A stretch of 64,000 nt of DNA, from assembly GCF_000721075.1 (NCBI RefSeq), contig NZ_JOEQ01000004.1:62001-126000 (forward strand), in the 5' to 3' direction. The position numbers and the translations under genes were made by a program. Positions within the stretch are counted from its first letter, which is position 1; each line of letters starts with the position of its first letter. The notes beneath the pieces are model-generated. The model did no database searches. It had not been told where the DNA came from and saw nothing but the letters and a program-made list of their open reading frames with translations. Origin of the DNA: Streptosporangium amethystogenes (GTDB lineage Bacteria; Actinomycetota; Actinomycetes; Streptosporangiales; Streptosporangiaceae). This document shows positions 1 through 9,041 of this stretch, piece after piece.

Positions 1-321
1 GACGCCCGTGACGCGGCCCGGCTCTTCCTGTGGCTGGGGCAGTACCCCTGGCACTCGGTCACCTGGCTGGGCCACGGCCACACCGCCAGGTGGTACCACC
101 GGCCGGAGACCTTCCCGCTCGGCTCCGCCTACGGCGGGGTCATGATGCTGACCGGGCTGCCGGGGCTGCCCGACCTGTCGGGCTTCTCCTTCGGCGGGGA
201 CTCCGTCCAGTGGCTCTGGCTCATCCCGATCACGCCGGACGAGCTGGACCTGGTCTCGGCCGAGGGCTACCGGGCGGTGCTTCCGCGCCTGTCGGCGACC
301 CGGCTCACCGGGACCGGATAA
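1..321 (+). CDS. Suppressor of fused (SUFU) domain protein, C-terminal part
   Basis: The reading frame is open from the first base of the window to a TAA at 319-321, so only the last 106 residues are present and the start lies outside. The sequence PWHSVTWLGHGHT, followed near the end by WLWLIPITPDELDL, is the pattern of bacterial SUFU-like domains (established family, role in bacteria mostly unknown, often linked to toxin immunity). No partner gene can be seen because the window is cut upstream. The gene converges on cdsA, with only 6 bases between the two stops. The family call rests on motif memory, not on a search. Confidence 0.7.
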   Translation, partial: DARDAARLFLWLGQYPWHSVTWLGHGHTARWYHRPETFPLGSAYGGVMMLTGLPGLPDLSGFSFGGDSVQWLWLIPITPDELDLVSAEGYRAVLPRLSATRLTGTG

Positions 322-327
322 GCCCCT

Positions 328-1170
328 TCACAGCAGCAGGGTGAACAGCGCCCAGACCGGAATCAGCGCCACGACGAGGGAGTCGAGGCGGTCCATCATG
401 CCGCCGTGGCCGGGCAGCACACTGCTCATGTCCTTGACGCCGAGGTCGCGCTTGATCACCGACTCGACCAGGTCACCGAGGGTGGCGAAGACCACCACGA
501 CCGCGCCGAGGAGGACACCCTTCCAGATGTCGTCCTTCAGCAGCCACGCCACCAGCCAGCCGCCCACGGCCATGCAGGCCAGTGCCGACCCGGCGAAGCC
601 CTCCCAGGTCTTCTTCGGACTGATCGTCGGGGACATCTTGTGCCTGCCCAGGGATATCCCCGCGAAATATCCACCGATGTCGCTCGCGACCGTGGTGGCG
701 ATGAAGACGAGCACCAGGTCCGCGCCCTTTATCGGGTGGGCGAGAAGCAGCGCCGCGAACCCCGCGAGCAGGGAGGGATAGACGACGACCAGGACGGTCG
801 CGGTGATGTCGCGGACGTAGTTCTCGGTGCCCAGGAACATCCGCCAGATCATCAACACCAGCACGGTCATCGCGAAGACGCCGACCAGAGCGGCGGGCCC
901 GCCAAAGTAGGCACCGGTCAGCATGGCGGCCATGCCGACCAGAACCGGGATCAGCGGGATCCTGATGTCCCTTTCCTCGAACGACCTGACCAGCTCCGTC
1001 ACTCCGACGCCTACCGCCGCGATCACCACGACGAGGAAGAGCACCTTTACGAAGTAGAGGGAGGCTATGGTGACCGCCGCCAGGGCAAGACCTACCGCCA
1101 CCGCAGCGGGGAGATTCCGGCCGGTACGGCTACTGCCCGCCACGGGTTCCACAGGGGGTCCTACTTTCAT
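328..1170 (-). CDS. cdsA: Phosphatidate cytidylyltransferase (CDP-diacylglycerol synthase)
   Basis: This integral membrane enzyme makes CDP-diacylglycerol from phosphatidic acid and CTP, the precursor of membrane phospholipids. The 280-residue protein has a run of hydrophobic helices. Near its C-terminus it carries the family signature SVIKRDLGVKD followed by LPGHGGMMDRLDSL, with the conserved Lys, Asp and His residues. It is the last gene of the leftward rpsB-tsf-pyrH-frr-cdsA series. The ATG at 1170 has no clear Shine-Dalgarno sequence, and a strong hairpin lies just upstream (1182-1220). A GTG at 1152, preceded by AGGA, is a possible alternative start. The function is certain from the signature; the start is not. 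Confidence 0.95.
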   Translation of the reverse strand: MKVGPPVEPVAGSSRTGRNLPAAVAVGLALAAVTIASLYFVKVLFLVVVIAAVGVGVTELVRSFEERDIRIPLIPVLVGMAAMLTGAYFGGPAALVGVFAMTVLVLMIWRMFLGTENYVRDITATVLVVVYPSLLAGFAALLLAHPIKGADLVLVFIATTVASDIGGYFAGISLGRHKMSPTISPKKTWEGFAGSALACMAVGGWLVAWLLKDDIWKGVLLGAVVVVFATLGDLVESVIKRDLGVKDMSSVLPGHGGMMDRLDSLVVALIPVWALFTLLL

Positions 1171-1181
1171 ACATACACAAA

Positions 1182-1220
1182 ATCCTTGTCCCGCACGGAG
1201 CGCCCGCGCGGGACAAGGAT
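1182..1220 (-). terminator. Perfect 13-bp hairpin between frr and cdsA
   Basis: ATCCTTGTCCCGC at 1182-1194 is exactly complementary to GCGGGACAAGGAT at 1208-1220, with a 13-nt loop. On the leftward transcript the hairpin follows the frr stop by 6 nt and is followed by TTTGTGTATGT, which is only moderately T-rich, and then by the cdsA ATG. It may be a partial terminator or attenuator that lowers cdsA expression relative to the translation genes, or an RNA stabiliser. Confidence 0.6.
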
Positions 1221-1226
1221 CATGGA

Positions 1227-1784
1227 TCAAACCTCAAGCAGCTCGGATTCCTTGTGCTTGAGCAGCTCGTCGATCTTGGCGACATGCTTCTGGGTGAGGT
1301 CGTCAAGCTCCTTCTCCGCCCGGCGTACCTCATCCTCACCCGCCTCGCCATCCTTGATCAGCTTGTCCAGGATCTCCTTGGCATTACGACGAATGTTACG
1401 GATGGAGACCTTGGAGTGCTCCGCCTTGTTCCTGGCGACCTTGATGTACTCCTTGCGGCGCTCCTCCGACAGTTCGGGAAAGGCCACCCGGATCACCGCT
1501 CCGTCGTTACCAGGGTTCACACCGAGGTCCGAGTTGCGGATCGCCTTCTCGATCGCGGCCATCGAGCTCTTGTCAAAAGGCTGGATGATGACCATGCGCG
1601 CCTCGGGCACGTGGAACGAGGCAAGCTGCTGAATGGGGGTGGGCGTCCCGTAGTACTCAGCGCTGATCTTGTTGAACATCGACGGGGTGACCCGACCGGT
1701 GCGGATGGCTGCGAAATCTTCCTTCGCCACCGACACGGCCTTGTCCATCTTTTCCTCGGCTTCGAGGAGAGTATCGTCGATCAC
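1227..1784 (-). CDS. frr: Ribosome recycling factor
   Basis: The protein splits post-termination ribosomes together with EF-G. It is 185 residues, the normal family length, and begins [17 protein letters not shown] with the typical [13 protein letters not shown] segment. It ends in the long helical region [22 protein letters not shown]. The start is GTG at 1784, preceded by GGGAG at a good distance. It sits between pyrH and cdsA as in most actinomycetes. The intergenic DNA on its upstream side carries a duplicated 50-bp element. Confidence 0.97.
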   Translation of the reverse strand: MIDDTLLEAEEKMDKAVSVAKEDFAAIRTGRVTPSMFNKISAEYYGTPTPIQQLASFHVPEARMVIIQPFDKSSMAAIEKAIRNSDLGVNPGNDGAVIRVAFPELSEERRKEYIKVARNKAEHSKVSIRNIRRNAKEILDKLIKDGEAGEDEVRRAEKELDDLTQKHVAKIDELLKHKESELLEV

Positions 1785-1815
1785 AGCGGCTCCCTGTCTT
1801 CTCGGTCACTCACCA

Positions 1816-1954
1816 TCCTCGCTCACTTCGCGGGACGCTCCTACCTCGCGTACCACTCCGCTCGCTACGTCGGGCTCGCTCCCTGTCTCCTGGTCGCTCC
1901 CCACTCCTCGCTCACTTCGCGGGACGCTCCTACCTCGCGTACCACTCCGCTCGC
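1816..1954. repeat. Two perfect copies of a 50-bp direct repeat between pyrH and frr
   Basis: The 50 bases at 1816-1865 recur without change at 1905-1954, 89 bp downstream. The unit is rich in CTCGCT/GCGAGC-type words. The DNA between the copies (CTCGCTCC and similar) has the same flavour, which suggests a degenerate tandem element. It fills most of the gap between the frr start (1784) and the pyrH stop (1972) and would be transcribed in the leader of frr. No coding function is apparent. Confidence 0.9.
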
Positions 1955-1971
1955 CACCTCGGGGATGCTCC

Positions 1972-3623
<1,652 letters not shown>

Positions 3624-3731
3624 TGTCTTTTCCTCGTGGGAATCGTCGTGGATCGGGTGGGTGCCCCCGACTGAGCGGCACCCACCCGGAAGGGTCTTGC
3701 GGGTCGTACGGCCAGGCCGTACGGAGATGAC

Positions 3732-4679
3732 CTAGGCCTGCTTCTCGGCGGTCTCGGCGGTCTCGGCGGTCTCAGCCTCGGCGGCCTCGACGGTCTCGGC
3801 CTCGGCGGGAGCCTCCGCGGCCTCGGCCTCGGCAGGGGCCTCCACGACCTCGGCCTCGGCGGCCGGGGCGCTCTCGGTGGCAGGAGCGCTCTCGGCGCTA
3901 CCGGCCAGCAGCTCCTGCTCCCACTCGGCCAGCGGCTCGGCGCCACCGGCGACGGCCGGCTTGTCGTCGCCGCGGCCCGCACCGGCGCGGGCCATCAGGC
4001 CGGCGGCGACGGCGTCGGCGACGACGCGGGTCAGCAGGCCGACGGCGCGGATGGCGTCGTCGTTACCCGGGATCGGGTAGTCGACCTCGTCAGGGTCACA
4101 GTTGGTGTCGAGGATGGCCACGACCGGGATGTGAAGCTTGCGAGCCTCGCTGATCCCGATGTGCTCCTTCTTGGTGTCGACGACCCACACCGCGCTGGGA
4201 ATCCGGGACATGTCCCGGATGCCGCCGAGGGTGCGCTCAAGCTTCTCCTTCTCGCGACGGCGCATGAGGAGCTCCTTCTTCGTGAGCCCCGAGGCGGCCA
4301 CGTTGTCGAAGTCGAGCTCCTCCAGCTCCTTCAGGCGCTGGAGCCTCTTGTGCACGGTGGAGAAGTTGGTGAGCATGCCGCCCAGCCAGCGCTGGTTGAC
4401 GTACGGCATGCCGACGCGGGCGGCCTGCTCGGCGATGGCCTCCTGGGCCTGCTTCTTCGTGCCGATGAACATGATCGTGCCGCCGTGCGCGACGGTCTCC
4501 TTGACGAAGTCGTAGGCCCTGTCGATGAAGGCCAGCGACTTCTGAAGGTCGATGATGTAGATGCCGTTGCGCTCGGTGAAGATGAAGCGCTTCATCTTCG
4601 GGTTCCAGCGACGGGTCTGGTGGCCGAAGTGCACGCCGCTTTCGAGCAGCTGTCGCATGGTGACGACGGGGGTGGACAT
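3732..4679 (-). CDS. rpsB: 30S ribosomal protein S2
   Basis: S2 is a structural protein of the small ribosomal subunit that recruits S1. The 315-residue protein starts [20 protein letters not shown] and keeps the family signatures [15 protein letters not shown] and [20 protein letters not shown]. After about residue 250 there is a low-complexity tail of Ala and Glu (repeated AEAE, APAE and AETAE units), about 60 residues, longer than the E. coli protein. The start ATG at 4679 has GGAGGACAATCA upstream. The frame is open further upstream, but that part reads as leader RNA. It heads the leftward rpsB-tsf-pyrH-frr-cdsA series. Confidence 0.97.
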   Translation of the reverse strand: MSTPVVTMRQLLESGVHFGHQTRRWNPKMKRFIFTERNGIYIIDLQKSLAFIDRAYDFVKETVAHGGTIMFIGTKKQAQEAIAEQAARVGMPYVNQRWLGGMLTNFSTVHKRLQRLKELEELDFDNVAASGLTKKELLMRRREKEKLERTLGGIRDMSRIPSAVWVVDTKKEHIGISEARKLHIPVVAILDTNCDPDEVDYPIPGNDDAIRAVGLLTRVVADAVAAGLMARAGAGRGDDKPAVAGGAEPLAEWEQELLAGSAESAPATESAPAAEAEVVEAPAEAEAAEAPAEAETVEAAEAETAETAETAEKQA

Positions 4680-4699
4680 TGATTGTCCTCCAGATCGGG

Positions 4700-4863
4700 G
4701 CGCCCATCTCTGGGCGCTGTTCTCGGTTGGCCGCGACAGTTTGCGACTGTCGCCCTGATGCCCCGAACCGGATCCAGCCGGGCTCTCACCCGGACCGAGG
4801 GATCTTGGCTCTTGACGGGGCATGCGAAGTCGGCCCACGACGAATGGGCCACCAAAAATTGTA
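4700..4863 (-). promoter_or_regulatory. rpsB leader: two hairpins and a candidate -10
   Basis: The rpsB leader contains two perfect small hairpins: GCGCCCA/TGGGCGC at 4700-4717 (4-nt loop) and GCGACAGT/ACTGTCGC at 4733-4753 (5-nt loop). A TACAAT on the minus strand (4863-4858) would make a good -10 element, although no convincing -35 is seen at the matching distance. S2 is known to control its own synthesis through leader RNA in several bacterial phyla; whether this leader does so is inference. Confidence 0.4.
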
Positions 4864-4907
4864 CCCGTAACCGGGCCTGTCCCTGACCTTCGGTCGTCAA
4901 GCACCCC

Positions 4908-5516
4908 TTACGCGTCACTGGGGAGGCCGTGTGGCCGGCGTCGAGCCCGGGGAAAGAGATTGATCTGCGCCTCGGCGATCCGGGCTCCGGACGGGGCGTC
5001 CGCCCGGTCTCTGACGGTGGTCCTGTAGGGGGCGAGCAGCTCATCGATCCGCTCGTTCAGCCACTTCAGCTCGTCGGCGTCGACCAGCAGGATGGCACGG
5101 TTGAGCACCGTGGCCTCGCGCCACTCCCGGGACTCCCGCTCCAGGTTCTCCATCGCCCGGGTCACCTCGTCCGCCGCCTGGTCCCGTAGTGCCTTGATCA
5201 GGAACTCCTTGGCGCTGCGCACATCCGAGCCGTCCTCCGGATCGCGGCTGACACTCACGCTCACGGGGCTGGAGCGCCACAGCCGCTCCCTGCCGTCACC
5301 GCGGGCGGGCGCGTCCTCGACGAAGCCGTACTTGGCGAGCATGCGCAGGTGGTAACTGGCCGCGCTCGGTGTGACCCCGACGACCTCGGCGACCTCGGTC
5401 GCGGTGCAGGGCCCCTCGGCCTGGAGCCGGTTCAGGATCGCGAGCCGCGCCGGGTGGGCGAGCGCGCGCATCGCCGTGGGATCGGTGAGGGACCTGTGCT
5501 TCCGTACCTCGGTCAT
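4908..5516 (-). CDS. ArsR-type winged-helix transcriptional regulator
   Basis: The 202-residue protein has an N-terminal winged helix (LAHPARLAILNRLQAEGP, then the recognition helix in TPSAASYHLRMLAKYGF). A C-terminal half of about 120 residues is rich in charged helices and has no recognised sensor domain. There is no cysteine metal-binding motif in the helix, so it is not a classical metal sensor. It is closer to the long ArsR-like regulators that sit beside MFS exporters. It is divergent from the exporter at 5585, with a six-half-site operator between them, which implies autoregulation and control of the exporter. The start ATG at 5516 is chosen because the motif begins soon after it; upstream codons would run into the operator. 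Confidence 0.88.
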   Translation of the reverse strand: MTEVRKHRSLTDPTAMRALAHPARLAILNRLQAEGPCTATEVAEVVGVTPSAASYHLRMLAKYGFVEDAPARGDGRERLWRSSPVSVSVSRDPEDGSDVRSAKEFLIKALRDQAADEVTRAMENLERESREWREATVLNRAILLVDADELKWLNERIDELLAPYRTTVRDRADAPSGARIAEAQINLFPRARRRPHGLPSDA

Positions 5517-5541
5517 GTGCAGACCGTACCCACTCCAAATA

Positions 5542-5601
5542 TGAAGTATTGCCTTCATAACTGTGAAGGACTAGCTTCACAGTTATGAAGCGTTCCCTTC
5601 A
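5542..5601. promoter_or_regulatory. Operator array: six CTTCA/TGAAG half-sites at exact 11-bp steps
   Basis: TGAAG and CTTCA alternate at 5542, 5553, 5564, 5575, 5586 and 5597, each exactly 11 bp from the previous one. The centre is a perfect 16-bp inverted repeat (5553-5568 and 5575-5590, 6-bp spacer). The array lies in the divergent gap between the ArsR-type regulator and the MFS exporter and covers the exporter start codon at 5585. It is the probable binding site of the neighbouring regulator, with one half-site per helical turn. Confidence 0.75.
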
Positions 5602-6859
5602 GACTTCCTCCGACACCGCCGCGTTCCAACCGGTCCCACTCAGGAGACAGCGCGACTACCGGCTCCTGCTCTCCGCCCGCGCCGTCACCGAGACCGGCGC
5701 CGAGGTCTCCCGGCTGGCGGTGCCGCTCACCGCCGCCGTCCTGCTCGGCGCCTCCCCCACCCAGATGGGCGTGCTCACCGCCGCGACCTCGCTGCCCTAC
5801 CTGCTGATCGGGCTCCAGGCGGGCGCCCTCGCCGACCGGCTGAGGCGGCATCGGCCGGTCATGGTCGCCTGCGACCTGGTGGCGGCCGTCGCCATGGCCA
5901 CCATCCCGGCGGCCTGGATCACCGGGATGCTGACCGTGCCCTGGTTGATCGCGGTGGCGTTCGTGGTCGGCACCTGCTCAGTGATCTTCAGGGCGGTCAA
6001 CTTCCCGCACCTGGCCACCGTGGTCCACGAGAGCCAGCGAACCGAGGCGCTCGCGGGTTTCCAGTCGGCCTTCGCCGTGGCAAGCGTCGGCGGCCCCGGC
6101 CTCGCCGGGCTGCTCGTCCAACTGATCACCGCACCGTTCGCGATCCTGGTCAACGCGGCGTCGTTCCTGCTCTCGGCGTTCCTGATCCGGCGGATCAGCA
6201 CACCGGAGACCCACACGCCCGCTCCCCCACCCGGCATGTGGACCGAGATCCGCGAGGGGCTGGGCACACTGGCCAAGAACCCGGTACTCCGCGCGCTCTG
6301 CGGCTGCGGCATCACGATCAACTTCTTCGGCGGCGTCTACATGGCACTGTTCGTGATCTACGCACTCACCGTGCTCGACCTGCCTGGGGGCCTCATCGGC
6401 GCGATCACCGCCTGTTTCGGTGTCGGCGGCCTACTCGGCGCGGCCGTCGTACCACGCCTGACCAGACGGTTCGGCGAAAACCGGGTGCTGGCCTGCGCCA
6501 CGCTGCTCTTTCCCCTCGACTACGCGGTCACGGCGCTCGCCGACGGCCCGGTGTGGCGCAGCCTCCTGTTCATGTCAGCCAGCGCGATGACCTCCGGCAT
6601 GGCCGTAGTCGCCTTCGCCGTCCCTATGGGCGCCATCATCTTCCGCGAGACCCCTGCCGAGCTGCGCGGCCGGGTCAACGCCACGATGTCGTTCATGATC
6701 CAGGGCATCCTCACCCTCGGCGGTCTCGCGGGCGGCCTGCTCGGCGAGTCGCTGGGGCTGCGCCCGGTGCTGTGGATCTCCGCGGCCGGGGTGCTGACCA
6801 CGATCGTGTGGATCGGCCTCTCCCCACTCCGCCACTCCTCCAGCACTTCGACACGATGA
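5585..6859 (+). CDS. Major facilitator superfamily transporter (probable drug exporter)
   Basis: The 424-residue protein has about twelve hydrophobic segments. After an N-terminal arm comes LRRQRDYRLLLSARAVTETGAEVSRLAVPLTA, split here as the first helix of the family that includes MFS macrolide and enterobactin exporters. The loop ALADRLRRHRP between helices 2 and 3 is the MFS motif A. It is driven from the operator array shared with the ArsR-type regulator; its ATG at 5585 lies inside the right half of the array, so bound regulator would cover the translation start region. GAAGGA at 5565-5570 is 14 bases from the ATG, a long spacing. The substrate cannot be read from sequence. Confidence 0.9.
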   Translation: MKRSLQTSSDTAAFQPVPLRRQRDYRLLLSARAVTETGAEVSRLAVPLTAAVLLGASPTQMGVLTAATSLPYLLIGLQAGALADRLRRHRPVMVACDLVAAVAMATIPAAWITGMLTVPWLIAVAFVVGTCSVIFRAVNFPHLATVVHESQRTEALAGFQSAFAVASVGGPGLAGLLVQLITAPFAILVNAASFLLSAFLIRRISTPETHTPAPPPGMWTEIREGLGTLAKNPVLRALCGCGITINFFGGVYMALFVIYALTVLDLPGGLIGAITACFGVGGLLGAAVVPRLTRRFGENRVLACATLLFPLDYAVTALADGPVWRSLLFMSASAMTSGMAVVAFAVPMGAIIFRETPAELRGRVNATMSFMIQGILTLGGLAGGLLGESLGLRPVLWISAAGVLTTIVWIGLSPLRHSSSTSTR

Positions 6860-6882
6860 TCGTGATGTCCCGCGCGGTCACC

Positions 6883-8250
6883 TCACCACCAGGCGGGCGG
6901 GTGCTCGCCGTTCTCCGGAGGGGGGCTCGCCCAGTACGGCGAGACACCGCCGACGGTGCCGGGGGGCCGGAGATAGGTCAGGCGACCGAAGGCGCTGTCC
7001 ATCTCCTCGATCAGGTCGGTGACGTCCGGCTCCGGGGTGGCCGCACCGTCGACCCGGCCGAGGCCGTCCAGCCATCGCGCGGTCCTCGCCAAGGAGAGTT
7101 CGACCCTCCAGGAACCTCCCTCCGCGGACCGGCGGAGCAGGGCGGCCATCGCCCCGAAAGCGGCCAGGTAGCCGGTGGCGTGGTCGAGGACCTGGGCGGG
7201 AAGGGGATGCGGCCGCGATCCGTCGCCGCCCTCGTGCGCGATGCCGCACGCCATCTGCACCAGGCTGTCGAACCCGCGCCGGAGTGCCCACGGCCCGCGC
7301 CCCCCGTACGCCGAGACGTCCACGCAGACGATCCCCGGCCTGATCGCCGCCAGTTCCCCGGGACCGAACCCCAGTGACTGGAGAGCCCCCGGCCGGTAGG
7401 ACTGCACGAACACGTCCGCTCCGGCCACCAGCTCGCGCAGCGCGGCACGCCCGGCCGCCGTCCTCAGGTCGAGGTGACAGGACCGCTTGCCGAACGCGGT
7501 GCCGATCACCAGCCTCGGCACCTCGGGAAGGTGCCCGGCGCCCACCCTGAGCACCTGGGCACCGTGGGCCGCCAGCGTGCGCGTCGCCACCGGCCCCGCG
7601 ATCACCCTGGTCAGGTCGAGCACCCGTACCCCGTCCAGCGGCCGCCTTCCTCCCCTCCTCGGGGCACTGGTCCGCACACCGTCGGGGTCACCGAGCCGGG
7701 TGTCGCCGAGCCGGGTCAGGCCGACGAGCGGCGCCGTGGCGACCTCCCGGGCCTGGGGGTGCTCGCGCCACTCGGCACGGCTGCGCATGGCCGCGGCGCA
7801 TCCTCCCGCGGCCGTCACCGACTCCTCGACCTCGACGGCGGCACGGCCGGCGCAGGCACGCACGACGGCGTCCCTGCCCGCGGCCGAGGGGAGTCCCAGC
7901 GCCGTGAGAGCCGCGGCACGGTGGTGGTCGAAGTTGCAGTGCAACCGGACCCAGCCATCGGCTGCGCGGTAGTCGCCCGAGAGAGGGGCCCACAGCTCTC
8001 CGGCGACTCCGTCGATCCTGAAGTGCCGCTCGTCCCTGAAGGCCGCTGCCGCCTCCCGTACGTCCACCGCCGGTTCATGCCCGCCTCCCCCGAGCGCCGC
8101 GGCCGCCGCGGTCGCGGCTCCGACGGCGACGGCGGCGGCGCCACCCACCCGGAAGACGGAAGGCAGCACCGGATCATCCCCGGTCACCCGTACCGGCGGC
8201 AGCCCGACCCCCACCTCGGCCGCCAGCTCGCGAATACGTTCTTCGACCAC
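6883..8250 (-). CDS. CoA-transferase family III (CaiB/BaiF) protein
   Basis: Family III enzymes move CoA between carboxylic acids or racemise acyl-CoAs. The 455-residue protein has a degenerate N-terminal half and a C-terminal half with the family pattern DGVRVLDLTRVIAGP, DVFVQSYRPGALQSLGFGP and YGGRGPWALRRGFDSLVQ. The Asp in PAQVLDHATGYLAAFGAM is at the position of the catalytic Asp of formyl-CoA transferase. The GTG at 8250 is chosen because GGAGGGG precedes it. The longer open frame would run into the divergent M23 gene. There are no substrate-defining neighbours, so the acyl group is unknown. The gene separates the rpsB block from the M23-dprA block, which are usually closer together. Confidence 0.82.
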   Translation of the reverse strand: MVEERIRELAAEVGVGLPPVRVTGDDPVLPSVFRVGGAAAVAVGAATAAAAALGGGGHEPAVDVREAAAAFRDERHFRIDGVAGELWAPLSGDYRAADGWVRLHCNFDHHRAAALTALGLPSAAGRDAVVRACAGRAAVEVEESVTAAGGCAAAMRSRAEWREHPQAREVATAPLVGLTRLGDTRLGDPDGVRTSAPRRGGRRPLDGVRVLDLTRVIAGPVATRTLAAHGAQVLRVGAGHLPEVPRLVIGTAFGKRSCHLDLRTAAGRAALRELVAGADVFVQSYRPGALQSLGFGPGELAAIRPGIVCVDVSAYGGRGPWALRRGFDSLVQMACGIAHEGGDGSRPHPLPAQVLDHATGYLAAFGAMAALLRRSAEGGSWRVELSLARTARWLDGLGRVDGAATPEPDVTDLIEEMDSAFGRLTYLRPPGTVGGVSPYWASPPPENGEHPPAWW

Positions 8251-8335
8251 GTGCCCCTCCACACCCTCGGCCGCCTGTCCACAGAATCCAGTTCGGCCCA
8301 TATCCGTCACACCGCTGGTCCGCATGCTCGCAGGC

Positions 8336-8968
8336 ATGAGACCCTTCCCCGCCATGGGGCTGCGAGCCGTGCTCTGCTCGCTGATTCTGGCCGTTCCGGC
8401 AGCCGGCGCCCACCATGCGACCGCCCTCGCGTCCCCCGGCGGAGGAACCGGCGGAGGAACCGGCCGTGAGGCCACACCCGGCATGGCCGGGGCGACGCGT
8501 CCGGGCGAGGCACCCGCCCCCTCTCCGCTCTGGGGATGGCCGCTCGCCGGGCGGCCACGGGTGCTCAGGGGGTTCGCGCCACCGGCGCAGCCGTGGCTGG
8601 CCGGCCACCGGGGCGCCGATCTCGCCGCGTCCCCCGGAGCCGAGGTGCGCGCCGCGGGAGCCGGAACGGTCGGCTACGCGGGCCCGCTCGCAGAGCGTGG
8701 AGTGGTGACCGTGCTCCACCCCGGCGGCCTGCGAACGACCTACCTGCCCGTCCAGCCCTCGGTAGGACGTGGGCGGGCGGTGGCCACCGGCGAGGTGATC
8801 GGCGTCCTCCAGGACGTCCCCGGGCACTGCCCCGCCGCCTGCCTGCACTGGGGTCTGCTCCGCGACCGCGCTTATCTCGACCCCCTGCTCCTCCTCGGTC
8901 ACGGCCAGGTCCGCCTGCTCCCCCTGTGGCCCGGCCGGGATCTCGCCGGCCGGCCTGTCCATCGCTGA
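8336..8968 (+). CDS. Secreted M23-family (LytM-like) peptidoglycan peptidase domain protein
   Basis: The 210-residue protein starts with a signal-peptide-like segment (MGLRAVLCSLILAVPAAGAHH) and a short Gly/Pro-rich linker. It continues with an M23 domain: GHRGADLAA corresponds to the metal-binding HxGxD motif, GGLRTTYLPV to the strand before the second half, and CLHWGLLRD to the HxH motif. In the last motif the first His of the usual HLHFG is replaced by Cys, so zinc binding and catalysis may be lost. An ATG four codons upstream (8324) is also possible. Actinomycetes keep a gene of this type near rpsB and dprA. Confidence 0.85.
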   Translation: MRPFPAMGLRAVLCSLILAVPAAGAHHATALASPGGGTGGGTGREATPGMAGATRPGEAPAPSPLWGWPLAGRPRVLRGFAPPAQPWLAGHRGADLAASPGAEVRAAGAGTVGYAGPLAERGVVTVLHPGGLRTTYLPVQPSVGRGRAVATGEVIGVLQDVPGHCPAACLHWGLLRDRAYLDPLLLLGHGQVRLLPLWPGRDLAGRPVHR

Positions 8969-8988
8969 TCACCGATGGACAGGCCGGC
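8949..8988. terminator. Terminator after the M23 gene, 16-bp stem
   Basis: GCCGGCCTGTCCATCG at 8949-8964 pairs perfectly with 8973-8988 around an 8-nt loop that contains the TGA stop of the M23 gene. There is no T-tract, as is common in GC-rich actinomycetes. It probably ends the rightward transcript and may also act on leftward dprA read-through. Confidence 0.75.
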
Positions 8989-9014
8989 ACTCGTCCCTGA
9001 CCGACGCCACGGCG

Positions 9015-9041
9015 GCCACCTTCCCGGGCCGGGAAGGTGGC
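9015..9041. terminator. Terminator at the dprA end, 11-bp stem
   Basis: GCCACCTTCCC at 9015-9025 pairs with GGGAAGGTGGC at 9031-9041 around a 5-nt loop. The hairpin overlaps the first base of the dprA stop codon region and lies back to back with the terminator of the convergent M23 gene. Confidence 0.65.
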
